From assembly GCA_902568875.1 (NCBI GenBank), contig CACFSG010000001.1, positions 44,374 through 108,373 on the forward strand: a stretch of 64,000 bases of DNA, written 5' to 3'. Each line of letters starts with the position of its first letter. Positions within the stretch are counted from its first letter, which is position 1. Origin of the DNA: an uncultured Pelagibacteraceae bacterium. Its GTDB lineage: Bacteria; Pseudomonadota; Alphaproteobacteria; Pelagibacterales; Pelagibacteraceae. The translations under genes and the position numbers were made by a program. A model generated the notes under the pieces. The model did not search any database. It was given only the letters and a program-made list of their open reading frames with translations, and was not told the DNA's origin. Positions 27,181 through 35,230 of this stretch are shown here, in pieces.

Positions 27181-28800
27181 ATGTCCAGAGAAGTGATGGA
27201 ATACGATGTAGTAATCGTAGGTGGCGGACCATCAGGGCTTTCAACTGCAATTAAATTAAAGCAGTTAAATCCAGATATTAATGTCTGCCTTTTAGAAAAA
27301 GCATCAGAAATTGGTGCTCATATATTGTCAGGTAATGTTTTTGAAACAAGAGCCTTAGATGAATTGTTCCCTAATTGGAAAGAACTAAACGCTCCAATAA
27401 AAACTAAAGTAAATAAAGAAAAATTTTTATTCTTAGGAAAGACAAAATCATTAAGTTGGCCTACTTGGTTACTTCCAAAAGTTCAACATAATCATAATAA
27501 TTATATTATTAGTCTTGCAAATTTATGTAGATGGTTAGCTGAACAAGCTGAAGCGTTAGGAGTAGAAATATTTCCAGGTTTTCCTGCAAGTGAAGTTTTA
27601 TATAACGAAGATGGTTCGGTTAAAGGAATAGTTACACAAGATATGGGTTTAGATAAAGAGGGTAATAAAAAGGATAGTTTTGAGTCTGGAATGGAACTTC
27701 ATGGAAAAGTTACTGTATTTGCTGAAGGTTGTAGAGGCCATTTAGGAAAAGAATTAATTAAAAAATTTGAATTAGACAAAGGTAAGAGTCCTCAACAATA
27801 TGGAATAGGATTTAAAGAAATTTGGGAAATTAAAGAAGAAAAACATGAAGAAGGTCTTGTAATGCATACAGCAGGTTGGCCACTTGATAAAAAAACTTAC
27901 GGTGGAAGTTTTGTATACCATGCTGAAAATAAGCAAGTATTTCTTGGTTATGTTATTGGATTAGACTATAAAAATCCTCATTTATCACCATTTGATGAAT
28001 TTCAAAGATTTAAAACTCATCCATCTATAAAAGTAATTCTTGAAGGTGGTAAAAGAATTTCTTACGGAGCTAGAGCTCTTATTGAAGGAGGTTTACAAAG
28101 TTTGCCTCAAATGTATATGCCAGGAGCATTGCTAGTAGGTTGTGATGCAGGAACATTAAATATGCCAAAAATAAAAGGATCTCATACCGCAATGAAAAGT
28201 GGGATGATTGCAGCCGAAACTATTGTTGATCATTTAAAAGAAAATAAAAATTTATCTTCTTATGAAGATAAATTTAAAAAAAGCTGGGTATATAAAGAAT
28301 TGTATGCTGCAAGGAATGTAAAACCTAGTTTTAGTTGGGGTTTAATTTTAGGAATAATTTTTACTGGTATAGATCAAATTTTATTTAGAGGAAAATTACC
28401 TTTTACTTTAAAACACAAACATGCAGATCATGAAACTTTAAAACCTGCAAATGAGATGCCAAAAATTGATTATCCTAAACCAGACAATGTAATAACTTTT
28501 GATAAAACTAGTTCAGTATATTTAACAGGAACAAATCACGCAGATAACCAGCCTGTTCATTTAAAATTAAAAGATAAAGATTTACCGATAAAATATACTT
28601 TAGAAAAATTTGCTGAGCCTGCACAAAGATATTGTCCAGTTGGAGTATATGAAATTCAAAATGAAAATAATGTAGAAAAATTTGTCATAAATTCTCAAAA
28701 TTGTATTCACTGTAAAACTTGTGATATAAAAGAACCTTCACAAAATATTACTTGGGTAACTCCAGAAGGTGGAGGTGGGCCTAAATATGGAAATATGTAA
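27181..28800 (+). CDS. etfQO: Electron-transferring-flavoprotein:ubiquinone oxidoreductase
   Basis: 539 aa. FAD binding is by YDVVIVGGGPSGLSTAIKLK. The quinone/membrane-associated region contains SLPQMYMPGALLVGCDAGTL. The C-terminal [4Fe-4S] ferredoxin-type segment has RYCPVGVYEI, then NCIHCKTCDIKEPSQNITW and VTPEGGGGPKYG. It accepts electrons from ETF and reduces ubiquinone at the inner membrane. Last gene of the long plus-strand run; it abuts the convergent DUF2237 gene with no spacer and no evident terminator hairpin. Confidence 0.97.
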   Translation: MSREVMEYDVVIVGGGPSGLSTAIKLKQLNPDINVCLLEKASEIGAHILSGNVFETRALDELFPNWKELNAPIKTKVNKEKFLFLGKTKSLSWPTWLLPKVQHNHNNYIISLANLCRWLAEQAEALGVEIFPGFPASEVLYNEDGSVKGIVTQDMGLDKEGNKKDSFESGMELHGKVTVFAEGCRGHLGKELIKKFELDKGKSPQQYGIGFKEIWEIKEEKHEEGLVMHTAGWPLDKKTYGGSFVYHAENKQVFLGYVIGLDYKNPHLSPFDEFQRFKTHPSIKVILEGGKRISYGARALIEGGLQSLPQMYMPGALLVGCDAGTLNMPKIKGSHTAMKSGMIAAETIVDHLKENKNLSSYEDKFKKSWVYKELYAARNVKPSFSWGLILGIIFTGIDQILFRGKLPFTLKHKHADHETLKPANEMPKIDYPKPDNVITFDKTSSVYLTGTNHADNQPVHLKLKDKDLPIKYTLEKFAEPAQRYCPVGVYEIQNENNVEKFVINSQNCIHCKTCDIKEPSQNITWVTPEGGGGPKYGNM

Positions 28801-29175
28801 TTAAGAAAGATCTATTGCAAGTTTTTTTAATTTTTCAATAGGTACAACTTTTAATGTATTCACGTGAGTTTTTTTTAAATAAATAGAACATTCTTTTCCA
28901 GCTTCAATTGCTCTAGCTACCCAGCTAGCACAAACACACCAGTTGTCCCCATCTTTAAGTCCTGGAAAACCAAATTCAGGATGAGGAGTAATCAAATCAT
29001 TTCCAGCTTCCTTACACCATTCTAAAAATTCATTATTAACTTTTACACAAACAGTGTGAAGACCATGATCATTTTTGTCCGTATTACAACAACCATCTCT
29101 AAACCAACCAGTTAAAGGATTTGCAGAACATTCTTCTAGATCTTCTCCTAGAACATTTTTTTGTTTTTCATTCAT
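28801..29175 (-). CDS. DUF2237 family protein
   Basis: 124 aa. The pattern VLGEDLEECSANPLTGWFRD followed by GCCNTDKNDHGLHTVCV, then PHPEFGFPGLKDGDNWCVCA, is the DUF2237 signature, rich in conserved Cys. Small, cytoplasmic, function unknown. Its start overlaps the hisI stop by one base, so the two are co-translated. Confidence 0.88.
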   Translation of the reverse strand: MNEKQKNVLGEDLEECSANPLTGWFRDGCCNTDKNDHGLHTVCVKVNNEFLEWCKEAGNDLITPHPEFGFPGLKDGDNWCVCASWVARAIEAGKECSIYLKKTHVNTLKVVPIEKLKKLAIDLS

Positions 29176-29642
29176 TAAATTTTTGTTGGATTAGGTTGAT
29201 CTTTATAAACTTCCTCAGGATCAAATTTTTTTTCTTTTTCTAAAAATTTCATTTCAATTTTTCTTCCATTATCGATTGGACCCAGAGGAACAGATCTATA
29301 AAAACATGAACGATAACCGACGTGACAGCTAGCTCCATCACCAATATCAACAGTTAACCATATTGAATCCTGGTCATCATCAATTCTAATTTCGATAACT
29401 TTTTGTGTAAAACCACTTGTTTTACCTTTGTGCCAAATTTCATTTCTTGATCTGCTAAAATAATGTGCTTCTTTTGTTTCTATTGTTTTTTTTAATGCTT
29501 CAACATTCATGTAACCATGCATTAAGATATCTTTTGTTTTAGAGCACATTGTAATAACAGGAATTAAACCGTCATTATCAAATTTAGGAGAAAGGAGGTT
29601 TCCCTCTTCAATTTCAACTACTTTTTCTCTTTTTTTGAACAT
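29175..29642 (-). CDS. hisI: Phosphoribosyl-AMP cyclohydrolase
   Basis: 155 aa, monofunctional HisI without the HisE domain. DILMHGYMNVEALKKTIETK and EAHYFSRSRNEIWHKGKTSG are followed by DDDQDSIWLTVDIGDGASCH and VGYRSCFYR, containing the metal/zinc cysteines. It opens the PR-AMP ring in histidine synthesis. The N-terminal about 30 residues are an extension relative to the core family. It is divergent from folE across about 58 bases. Confidence 0.93.
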   Translation of the reverse strand: MFKKREKVVEIEEGNLLSPKFDNDGLIPVITMCSKTKDILMHGYMNVEALKKTIETKEAHYFSRSRNEIWHKGKTSGFTQKVIEIRIDDDQDSIWLTVDIGDGASCHVGYRSCFYRSVPLGPIDNGRKIEMKFLEKEKKFDPEEVYKDQPNPTKI

Positions 29643-29700
29643 ATTCGGTAATTATGTAGCACATATCTAGATATATTAAATATTTTAAAAATAACTATTT

Positions 29701-30324
29701 ATGGGTATAAAACGTGCAATGAAACTAGTTAAAAATACTGAAGACAATAAAGAGTTAAAAAAAGTCTCTGATAAAGAAGCCGAAGAAGCTTTTAGAACAA
29801 TTTTATCTTGGATGGGTGAAAATCCAGCTAGAGAAGGTTTAATAGAAACTCCAAAAAGAGTTGTAAAAGCCTTTAAAGAATATTTTAGTGGATATTCACA
29901 AGATGCAAATAAAATATTAGACAAAACTTTTGGAGATGTAAAAGGTTATGATGACATGGTTATAGAAAAAAATATTTCTGTAACAAGTCATTGTGAACAT
30001 CATATGGCACCTATAGTAGGAGTTGCACATGTTGCATACATTCCTAATAATAAAGTTGTTGGATTAAGTAAATTAGCAAGAGTTGTTGAAGTTTTTTCAA
30101 AAAGATTGCAAACACAAGAAAGATTAACTATGCAAATAGCACATACGCTAATGTCATCTTTAGATGCTAAAGGAGTTGCTGTAACAATTGATGCTGCACA
30201 TCAATGTATGACAATGAGGGGTGTTAAAAAAGAAAGTGCAACAACAGTAACTAATTACTTTACTGGTCAGTTTAAAGAAGATCTTTCTAAACAAAATAGA
30301 TACCTAAGACTTATTAGTAAATAA
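29701..30324 (+). CDS. folE: GTP cyclohydrolase I
   Basis: 207 aa. It contains ISVTSHCEHHMAPIVGVAHV (zinc-binding Cys and His), KVVGLSKLARVVEVFSKRLQ, TQERLTMQIA and DAAHQCMTMRGVKK (second zinc Cys). It makes dihydroneopterin triphosphate, the first step to folate, relevant to the heavy THF use in this window. It is followed after one base by acuI, with a GTG start. Confidence 0.97.
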   Translation: MGIKRAMKLVKNTEDNKELKKVSDKEAEEAFRTILSWMGENPAREGLIETPKRVVKAFKEYFSGYSQDANKILDKTFGDVKGYDDMVIEKNISVTSHCEHHMAPIVGVAHVAYIPNNKVVGLSKLARVVEVFSKRLQTQERLTMQIAHTLMSSLDAKGVAVTIDAAHQCMTMRGVKKESATTVTNYFTGQFKEDLSKQNRYLRLISK

Positions 30325-30325
30325 A

Positions 30326-31327
30326 GTGTCAGACAAATTTAAAGCATTAATTCTTAATCAAAGTGGTGAAAATTATACTAGAGAAATAAAATCTATAGAC
30401 AAAAGCTTTCTTAAACATGGAGATGTAACAGTTAAAGTTGAGTATTCTGATCTTAATTTTAAAGATGGTATGATTTTAAAAAATGGAGGAAGATTAGTTA
30501 AAGAGTTTCCTCATATTCCTGGTATAGATTTTTCAGGAACAGTATTAGAAAGTGAAAATTCAAAGTTTAAAAAAGATGATGAAATAATTTTAACAGGATT
30601 TAGAGTAGGTGAAATTTTCTATGGAGGTTATTCTCAAATAGCTAAAGTTAATGGAGATTTCTTAGTTAAAAAACCAAAAAATTTAACTAGCAAACAAGCG
30701 ATGATACTTGGCACAGCTGGATTTACTTCTTTAATGAGTGCATTTGCAATTAAAGCTAGAGAAGAAATTTTGTTAGGTGAAAAAGTTAATAATGTTTTAG
30801 TAACTGGAGCAACAGGAGGTGTTGGTAGTGTTGCTGTTATGGTATTAAATAAAATGGGTTACAATGTAACTGCAGTAACTGGAAAAGATTCTAAAGTGGA
30901 TTATTTAAAATCATTAGGTGCTAAAAGTATTATAAATCGAGCTGAATTTGACAAAGATCCTAGACTTATTGATAAAGGATTATGGGATGGTGTTGTTGAT
31001 ACTGTTGGTGGTAAAATATTAGCAAATGCAATAGTTCAAACAAATCCAAATGGGATTATTACTGTTTGTGGAAATGCTAATACAAATGAACTTAATACAA
31101 ATGTAATTCCATTTATGCTTAGAGGAATAAAACTTTGGGGAATAGATTCTGCAAATTGTAGTATTAAAAGAAGAGAATTTATTTGGAATGAAGCAGTAAA
31201 CTTAATTGATTTTAATATATTAGAAAAATCTATTCAAACAGTTAGCTTAGAAGAATTAATTGAAACTTATCCTAAAATATTGAAAGGGGAAATTTCAGGA
31301 AGAGTTTTAGTTGATTTAAATAAATAA
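30326..31327 (+). CDS. acuI: Acrylyl-CoA reductase-type zinc-free MDR (AcuI/YhdH)
   Basis: 333 aa, GTG start one base after folE. MDR-family features: VEYSDLNFKDGMILKNGGRL, FPHIPGIDFSGTVLES, nucleotide binding NVLVTGATGGVGSVAVMVLN and CGNANTNELNTNVIPFMLRG. The length and this pattern match the YhdH/AcuI group, which reduces acryloyl-CoA to propionyl-CoA with NADPH and detoxifies acrylate from DMSP. Family is clear; the acrylate role is inferred. It overlaps the LysR gene by one base. Confidence 0.85.
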   Translation: MSDKFKALILNQSGENYTREIKSIDKSFLKHGDVTVKVEYSDLNFKDGMILKNGGRLVKEFPHIPGIDFSGTVLESENSKFKKDDEIILTGFRVGEIFYGGYSQIAKVNGDFLVKKPKNLTSKQAMILGTAGFTSLMSAFAIKAREEILLGEKVNNVLVTGATGGVGSVAVMVLNKMGYNVTAVTGKDSKVDYLKSLGAKSIINRAEFDKDPRLIDKGLWDGVVDTVGGKILANAIVQTNPNGIITVCGNANTNELNTNVIPFMLRGIKLWGIDSANCSIKRREFIWNEAVNLIDFNILEKSIQTVSLEELIETYPKILKGEISGRVLVDLNK

Positions 31328-32217
31328 TGGATTGGGATAAATTAAAGATATTTCATGCGGTTGCAGAAGCAGGTAGTTTTACCAATGCAACAATTAATTT
31401 AAATCTTAGCCAATCAGCAATCAGTAGACAAATCCAATCATTGGAACAAGACCTAAAGGTCCAATTATTTGAAAGACATGCTAGAGGTTTAACACTTACT
31501 GAAAATGGTGAATATGTGTTCAAAACTGCTCATGAAGTTATTAGTAAATTAAAAGAAGTAGAAACTTCACTAGGAGATCAAAAGAATAAACCTACTGGAA
31601 AACTAACTATTACCACTGTTAGAAGCTTCGGAACTCACTGGCTGACACCAAGAATCCAAGAGTTTATGCGTTTAAATCCAGGAATAGAGGTCGAACTGGT
31701 TTTTGATGATAAAGAATTAGATTTGAGCACTAGACAAGCAGATATAGGTATTTTTATGAGAAGACCTAAAAAACTTAACTATATTCAAAAAAAACTAGTT
31801 GATATTAAATATTATATATATGGATCAAACAAATATTTAGAAAAGTATGGGATGCCTAAAACAATTGGTGATTTAAATAAACATAAATTTATTTCTTTTG
31901 GCAAAGGTGCTCCTTCACCAGTTTATAACCCTGACTGGGCTTTAAAACTTGGTATGCACGATGGTAAAAAAAGAAAATCTATAATGAAAGTAAATAGTGT
32001 AATGGGATTACTTTTAGCTGTGGAATCTGGTGTTGGTCTAGCAGCATTACCGGAATATTTAGTGAGCAATTCAAACAATGTTATTAAAGTATTACCTAAA
32101 TCCGAAGGCCCTATAACCGAGGCTCATTTTGTTTACCCTCAATCGCTCAAAAACACAGCTAGAGTCCAGGCTTTTAGAAACTTCTTATTCAGTAAAATAG
32201 GTGACTGGAAAGCCTAA
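31327..32217 (+). CDS. LysR-family transcriptional regulator
   Basis: 296 aa, standard length. The N-terminal winged HTH is WDKLKIFHAVAEAGSFTNAT then LNLSQSAISRQIQSLEQDLK and LFERHARGLTLTENGEYVF. The effector domain follows (GKLTITTVRSFGTHWLTPR). In LysR systems a metabolite sensor usually controls a nearby gene. Here it is co-directional with and coupled to acuI rather than divergent, so its target is uncertain. Confidence 0.93.
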   Translation: MDWDKLKIFHAVAEAGSFTNATINLNLSQSAISRQIQSLEQDLKVQLFERHARGLTLTENGEYVFKTAHEVISKLKEVETSLGDQKNKPTGKLTITTVRSFGTHWLTPRIQEFMRLNPGIEVELVFDDKELDLSTRQADIGIFMRRPKKLNYIQKKLVDIKYYIYGSNKYLEKYGMPKTIGDLNKHKFISFGKGAPSPVYNPDWALKLGMHDGKKRKSIMKVNSVMGLLLAVESGVGLAALPEYLVSNSNNVIKVLPKSEGPITEAHFVYPQSLKNTARVQAFRNFLFSKIGDWKA

Positions 32218-32262
32218 ATAATCTCAAAACAACTCTTGGTTTAGGGTGCGACATACTTGCGA

Positions 32263-32300
32263 TTGATAATCATTCTCATTGATAATAGTTATCATTCTCA
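32263..32300 (+). promoter_or_regulatory. Double Fur-box-like operator of the iron transporter
   Basis: Two overlapping Fur-type sites lie 30-70 bases before the iron-binding-protein start. TGATAATAGTTATCA (32280-32294) is a palindrome matching the 7-1-7 TGATAATnATTATCA pattern at all but one base, and TGATAATCATTCTCA (32264-32278) precedes it. A candidate promoter overlaps: TTGCGA (32257-32262), 17 bases, then TGATAA. This implies repression when iron is plentiful. Confidence 0.8.
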
Positions 32301-32331
32301 ATTTAATTTTATGCGGAGAAAAGGATAATAA

Positions 32332-33360
32332 ATGAAAAGAGTATCGATATTTGCACTAATTACATCTTTGCTTGTATCAACATTTGCAATTGCAAATGAA
32401 GTAAATGTTTTTAATGCAAGACATTATAAAGCAGACGCTGAACTTTATTCCAAGTTTACAAATAAAACAGGAATTAAAGTAAATTTAATAAATGGAAAAT
32501 CTGGAGCTCTTGAAAAAAGAATGATTGAAGAGGGCGCAGATTCCTCTGCAGATCTTTATATCACAGCAGATGCTGGAAGATGTGGAGCTTTCAAAGCAAA
32601 AGGAATGACACAAGGTGGCCTAACATCTGCAGCTATTAAAGCAGCTGTACCATCGAACTTTAGAACATCACATTGGACTGGAATCGCTAAGAGAGCAAGA
32701 ATAGTTTATTACTCTCCAGAAAGAGTTAGTGGCGCTGATTTGTCAGGATTAACTTATGAAAGTTTAGCCGACTCAAAATGGAAAGGTAGATTAGTAATAA
32801 GAAAATCAAGTAACATTTACAACAAATCACTTGTAGCTTCATTAATTGCGAATAATGGAAAAAAAGCAACTGCTGAATGGGCAAAGGGAGTTGTTGCTAA
32901 TATGGCTAGAGATTCTAAAGGAAACGATAGAGCTCAAATCATGGCAGTAGCCGCTGGAGAAGCTGACATCGCTGTTGCTAATACTTATTATTTAGCTTTA
33001 ATGTTGTCAGGTAAAAAAGGTGCTGAACAACAAGAGGCAGCTAAAAAAGTTAAAGCTTTCTTTCCTAATCAAAACGATAGAGGAACACACATGAATATTA
33101 GTTGTGCAGCTTTAGTTAAAGGTGCTCCTAATAAAGCTAATGCTATCAAACTAGTAGAGTTTTTATTAACTCCAGAATCTCAAGAGCATTTTACAAACAA
33201 TACTTTTGAGTTTCCAATGATTGATGGTGTTTCACCAAATCCATTAGTAGTTAATAATTTGGGATTAGATTTTAAACAAGATCTAAAAACAAAAGTTTCT
33301 ACTTACGGAAAACATCAAGCTGCAGCATTAGAAGTAATGACAGCTGCTGGTTGGAAATAA
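32332..33360 (+). CDS. Fe(III) ABC transporter periplasmic binding protein
   Basis: 342 aa with a signal peptide ending near TFAIANEVNVFNA. The FutA/FbpA/AfuA-type features are VNVFNARHYKADAELYSKFT, NGKSGALEKRMIEEG, DLYITADAGRCGAFKAKG and the paired tyrosines in ADIAVANTYYLALMLSG, which by family knowledge coordinate ferric iron. It delivers Fe(III) to the permease/ATPase downstream. Control by the Fur box is strongly suggested. A hairpin after it probably favours its expression over the permease. Confidence 0.92.
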   Translation: MKRVSIFALITSLLVSTFAIANEVNVFNARHYKADAELYSKFTNKTGIKVNLINGKSGALEKRMIEEGADSSADLYITADAGRCGAFKAKGMTQGGLTSAAIKAAVPSNFRTSHWTGIAKRARIVYYSPERVSGADLSGLTYESLADSKWKGRLVIRKSSNIYNKSLVASLIANNGKKATAEWAKGVVANMARDSKGNDRAQIMAVAAGEADIAVANTYYLALMLSGKKGAEQQEAAKKVKAFFPNQNDRGTHMNISCAALVKGAPNKANAIKLVEFLLTPESQEHFTNNTFEFPMIDGVSPNPLVVNNLGLDFKQDLKTKVSTYGKHQAAALEVMTAAGWK

Positions 33361-33531
33361 GTGAAAGAAAAAAAAGAATTTATGTCTAATGTTGATTTAA
33401 ATAAATCTTCCAGTGCATGTTCCCCATGTATTCAGGAGTGTAAAAAAATCAATAGAAGAATAAATAAAAGAAAAATGTCTCAAATTAAAACTAAGGAGGT
33501 TCCGCATATCCTAAAAGTATTTAATTTTTGA
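33361..33531 (+). CDS. Small CxxCxxxC protein in the iron operon (56 aa)
   Basis: Below the ORF-track length. A GTG begins on the base after the binding protein's TAA (an ATG at 33382 is an alternative), and the frame runs to TGA 33529-33531. The product has SSSACSPCIQECKKINRRIN, a C-x2-C-x3-C cluster followed by a very basic stretch (NRRINKRKMSQIK). This suggests metal or Fe-S binding, or a nucleic-acid-binding leader. Tight coupling to the iron-binding protein supports reality; there is no known family. Confidence 0.45.
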   Translation: MKEKKEFMSNVDLNKSSSACSPCIQECKKINRRINKRKMSQIKTKEVPHILKVFNF

Positions 33532-33542
33532 TTTTCTTAAAT

Positions 33543-33578
33543 AGTGTCCGCAGTAAATGGGGATTTATAGCGGACACT
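33543..33578 (+). terminator. Strong intercistronic hairpin after the iron-binding protein
   Basis: AGTGTCCGC (33543-33551) pairs perfectly with GCGGACACT (33570-33578), with further inner pairing around a GGGG loop, followed by TTTACTTTTTT. It is unusually GC-rich for this genome. It probably causes partial termination or protects the 3' end of the binding-protein mRNA, so permease is made at a lower level. The track start of the permease (33557) lies inside it. Confidence 0.75.
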
Positions 33579-33610
33579 TTACTTTTTTCATTTATAAGGC
33601 GGATTATAAT

Positions 33611-35230
33611 ATGAAATTCAACAGCTGGTATCTTAGTTCTTTTTTAATTTCTTTTTTTGTATTAATTCCAATTATCACGGTATTTACAAGTTTTTTTGAA
33701 AGCACGTCTAATTATTATGAAATTTTAAAAAATACTTTTTTAATAGAGTATATCTTTAATTCAGTTGCATTATTAATATCAGTATTGATTTTAACATTTA
33801 TATTAGGCACAGGAACAGCTTACTTAGTATCTTTTTATAAATTTCCAGGAAGTAATTTTTTTAAATGGGCACTCATTTTATCTTTTGCAGTTCCTCCTTA
33901 TATTTATGCTTACTCTTTAACAGCTTTTTTTGAAAACTATGGTACCGCTTTTACTATTTTAAAAAGCTTATTTGGTGATGCTAACTACAATAAAAGTATA
34001 CCAAAATTTGATGGAATGTTTGGAGCAATAATATCAATTAGCTTTTCTTTGTTTGCTTATGTTTATATTCTCGCTAGAGCATCTTTTTTATATCAGTCAC
34101 AAAACTTAATAGATTTAGGAAAAAATCTTGGTTTTTCAAAATTTAAATCTTTTTATAAAATAATATTACCAGCTGCTAGACCTGCAATTGTTGCTGGCTT
34201 ATCGTTAGTTGCTATGGAAACTCTAGCAGAGTTTGGAGCAGTAGATTTTTTTTCTATAAATACTTTAACTACTGGTATTTATAACTCTTGGATAACTTTT
34301 GATGATTTAGCTTTTGCTAACCGAATATCTTTCTTTTTATTATTGTTTATATTTTCATTATTTGTGCTTGAAAATTTATCTAGACGAAAAGCAAAATATC
34401 ATTTCAATGCGAGAGGTGGTTTTAAACAAAAAGAAAAATTTAAACTTACTGGTAATAAATCTTTTTTAGCATTCATATTCTGTTTTTTTGTATTTTTTGT
34501 GAGCTTTTTATTTCCCTTAAGTCAAATGTTATATTGGACACTAAAATTTCCAGAAAACTTATTTGATCTACAAATAATTGATCTTTTATTAAATACTCTT
34601 TATTTAGTTTTTTTGTCTAGTTTAGTTTTAATATTATTTTCTTTGATATCTAACTATGGAAATAGAGTATCTAATAATAAAACTTTAAATATTTTGTCTA
34701 CTTTGTCTATTTCTGGTTATGCAATTCCTGGAGTAATTTTGGCTATTGCTTTTATAACTTTTATTGCTTGGTTTGATGAAAATATAATTAAGTCATTAGG
34801 TTTTTTATCTATTAAAAAATTGTTTATTGGTTCAATTCTTGGATTAGTTTTAGTTTATTTTGTAAGATTTTATTCTTTGGCTTTTAATGGAATAAAATCT
34901 GGATATGAAAAAATTAATATTTCAGTTGATGAGAGTGCGTACCTTCTTGGTTTTTCAAAAAGAAAAACTTTTATAAATATTCACATTCCTTTTTTGAGAA
35001 ATTCTCTTTTGTTTATTATAATTTTAATATCGTTAGAAATAGTACGAGAATTACCTATAACCCTTATTTTAAGACCTTTTAACTTTGAAACTTTTGCAAC
35101 TACTGCTTATATTTCTGCATCTGAGGACTTATTAGAGGCTGCTGCAGTACCTTCATTATTTTTAATTTTAATTGCAAGTTTCTTCATTATAATTACTTCA
35201 AAATATATATTAAGAGAATCTAATGACTAA
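33611..35230 (+). CDS. Fe(III) ABC transporter permease
   Basis: The track start at 33557 is inside a hairpin; ATG 33611, preceded by AAGGCGG (33596-33602), is preferred and gives MKFNSWYLSSFLISFFVLIP (539 aa). It is a fused permease of about 12 helices with two BPD-type EAA loops (ENLGFSKFKSF-type segment GKNLGFSKFKSFYKIILPAA, and LGFSKRKTFINIHIPFLRNS). The FbpB/SfuB/FutB type carries Fe(III) across the inner membrane. It overlaps the ATPase gene by eight bases. Confidence 0.92.
   Translation: MKFNSWYLSSFLISFFVLIPIITVFTSFFESTSNYYEILKNTFLIEYIFNSVALLISVLILTFILGTGTAYLVSFYKFPGSNFFKWALILSFAVPPYIYAYSLTAFFENYGTAFTILKSLFGDANYNKSIPKFDGMFGAIISISFSLFAYVYILARASFLYQSQNLIDLGKNLGFSKFKSFYKIILPAARPAIVAGLSLVAMETLAEFGAVDFFSINTLTTGIYNSWITFDDLAFANRISFFLLLFIFSLFVLENLSRRKAKYHFNARGGFKQKEKFKLTGNKSFLAFIFCFFVFFVSFLFPLSQMLYWTLKFPENLFDLQIIDLLLNTLYLVFLSSLVLILFSLISNYGNRVSNNKTLNILSTLSISGYAIPGVILAIAFITFIAWFDENIIKSLGFLSIKKLFIGSILGLVLVYFVRFYSLAFNGIKSGYEKINISVDESAYLLGFSKRKTFINIHIPFLRNSLLFIIILISLEIVRELPITLILRPFNFETFATTAYISASEDLLEAAAVPSLFLILIASFFIIITSKYILRESND

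Noticed and set aside
33557-33610. N-terminal 18 residues of the iron permease in the ORF track
   Set aside because: That start lies inside a strong hairpin and has no ribosome site; ATG 33611 has AAGGCGG upstream.
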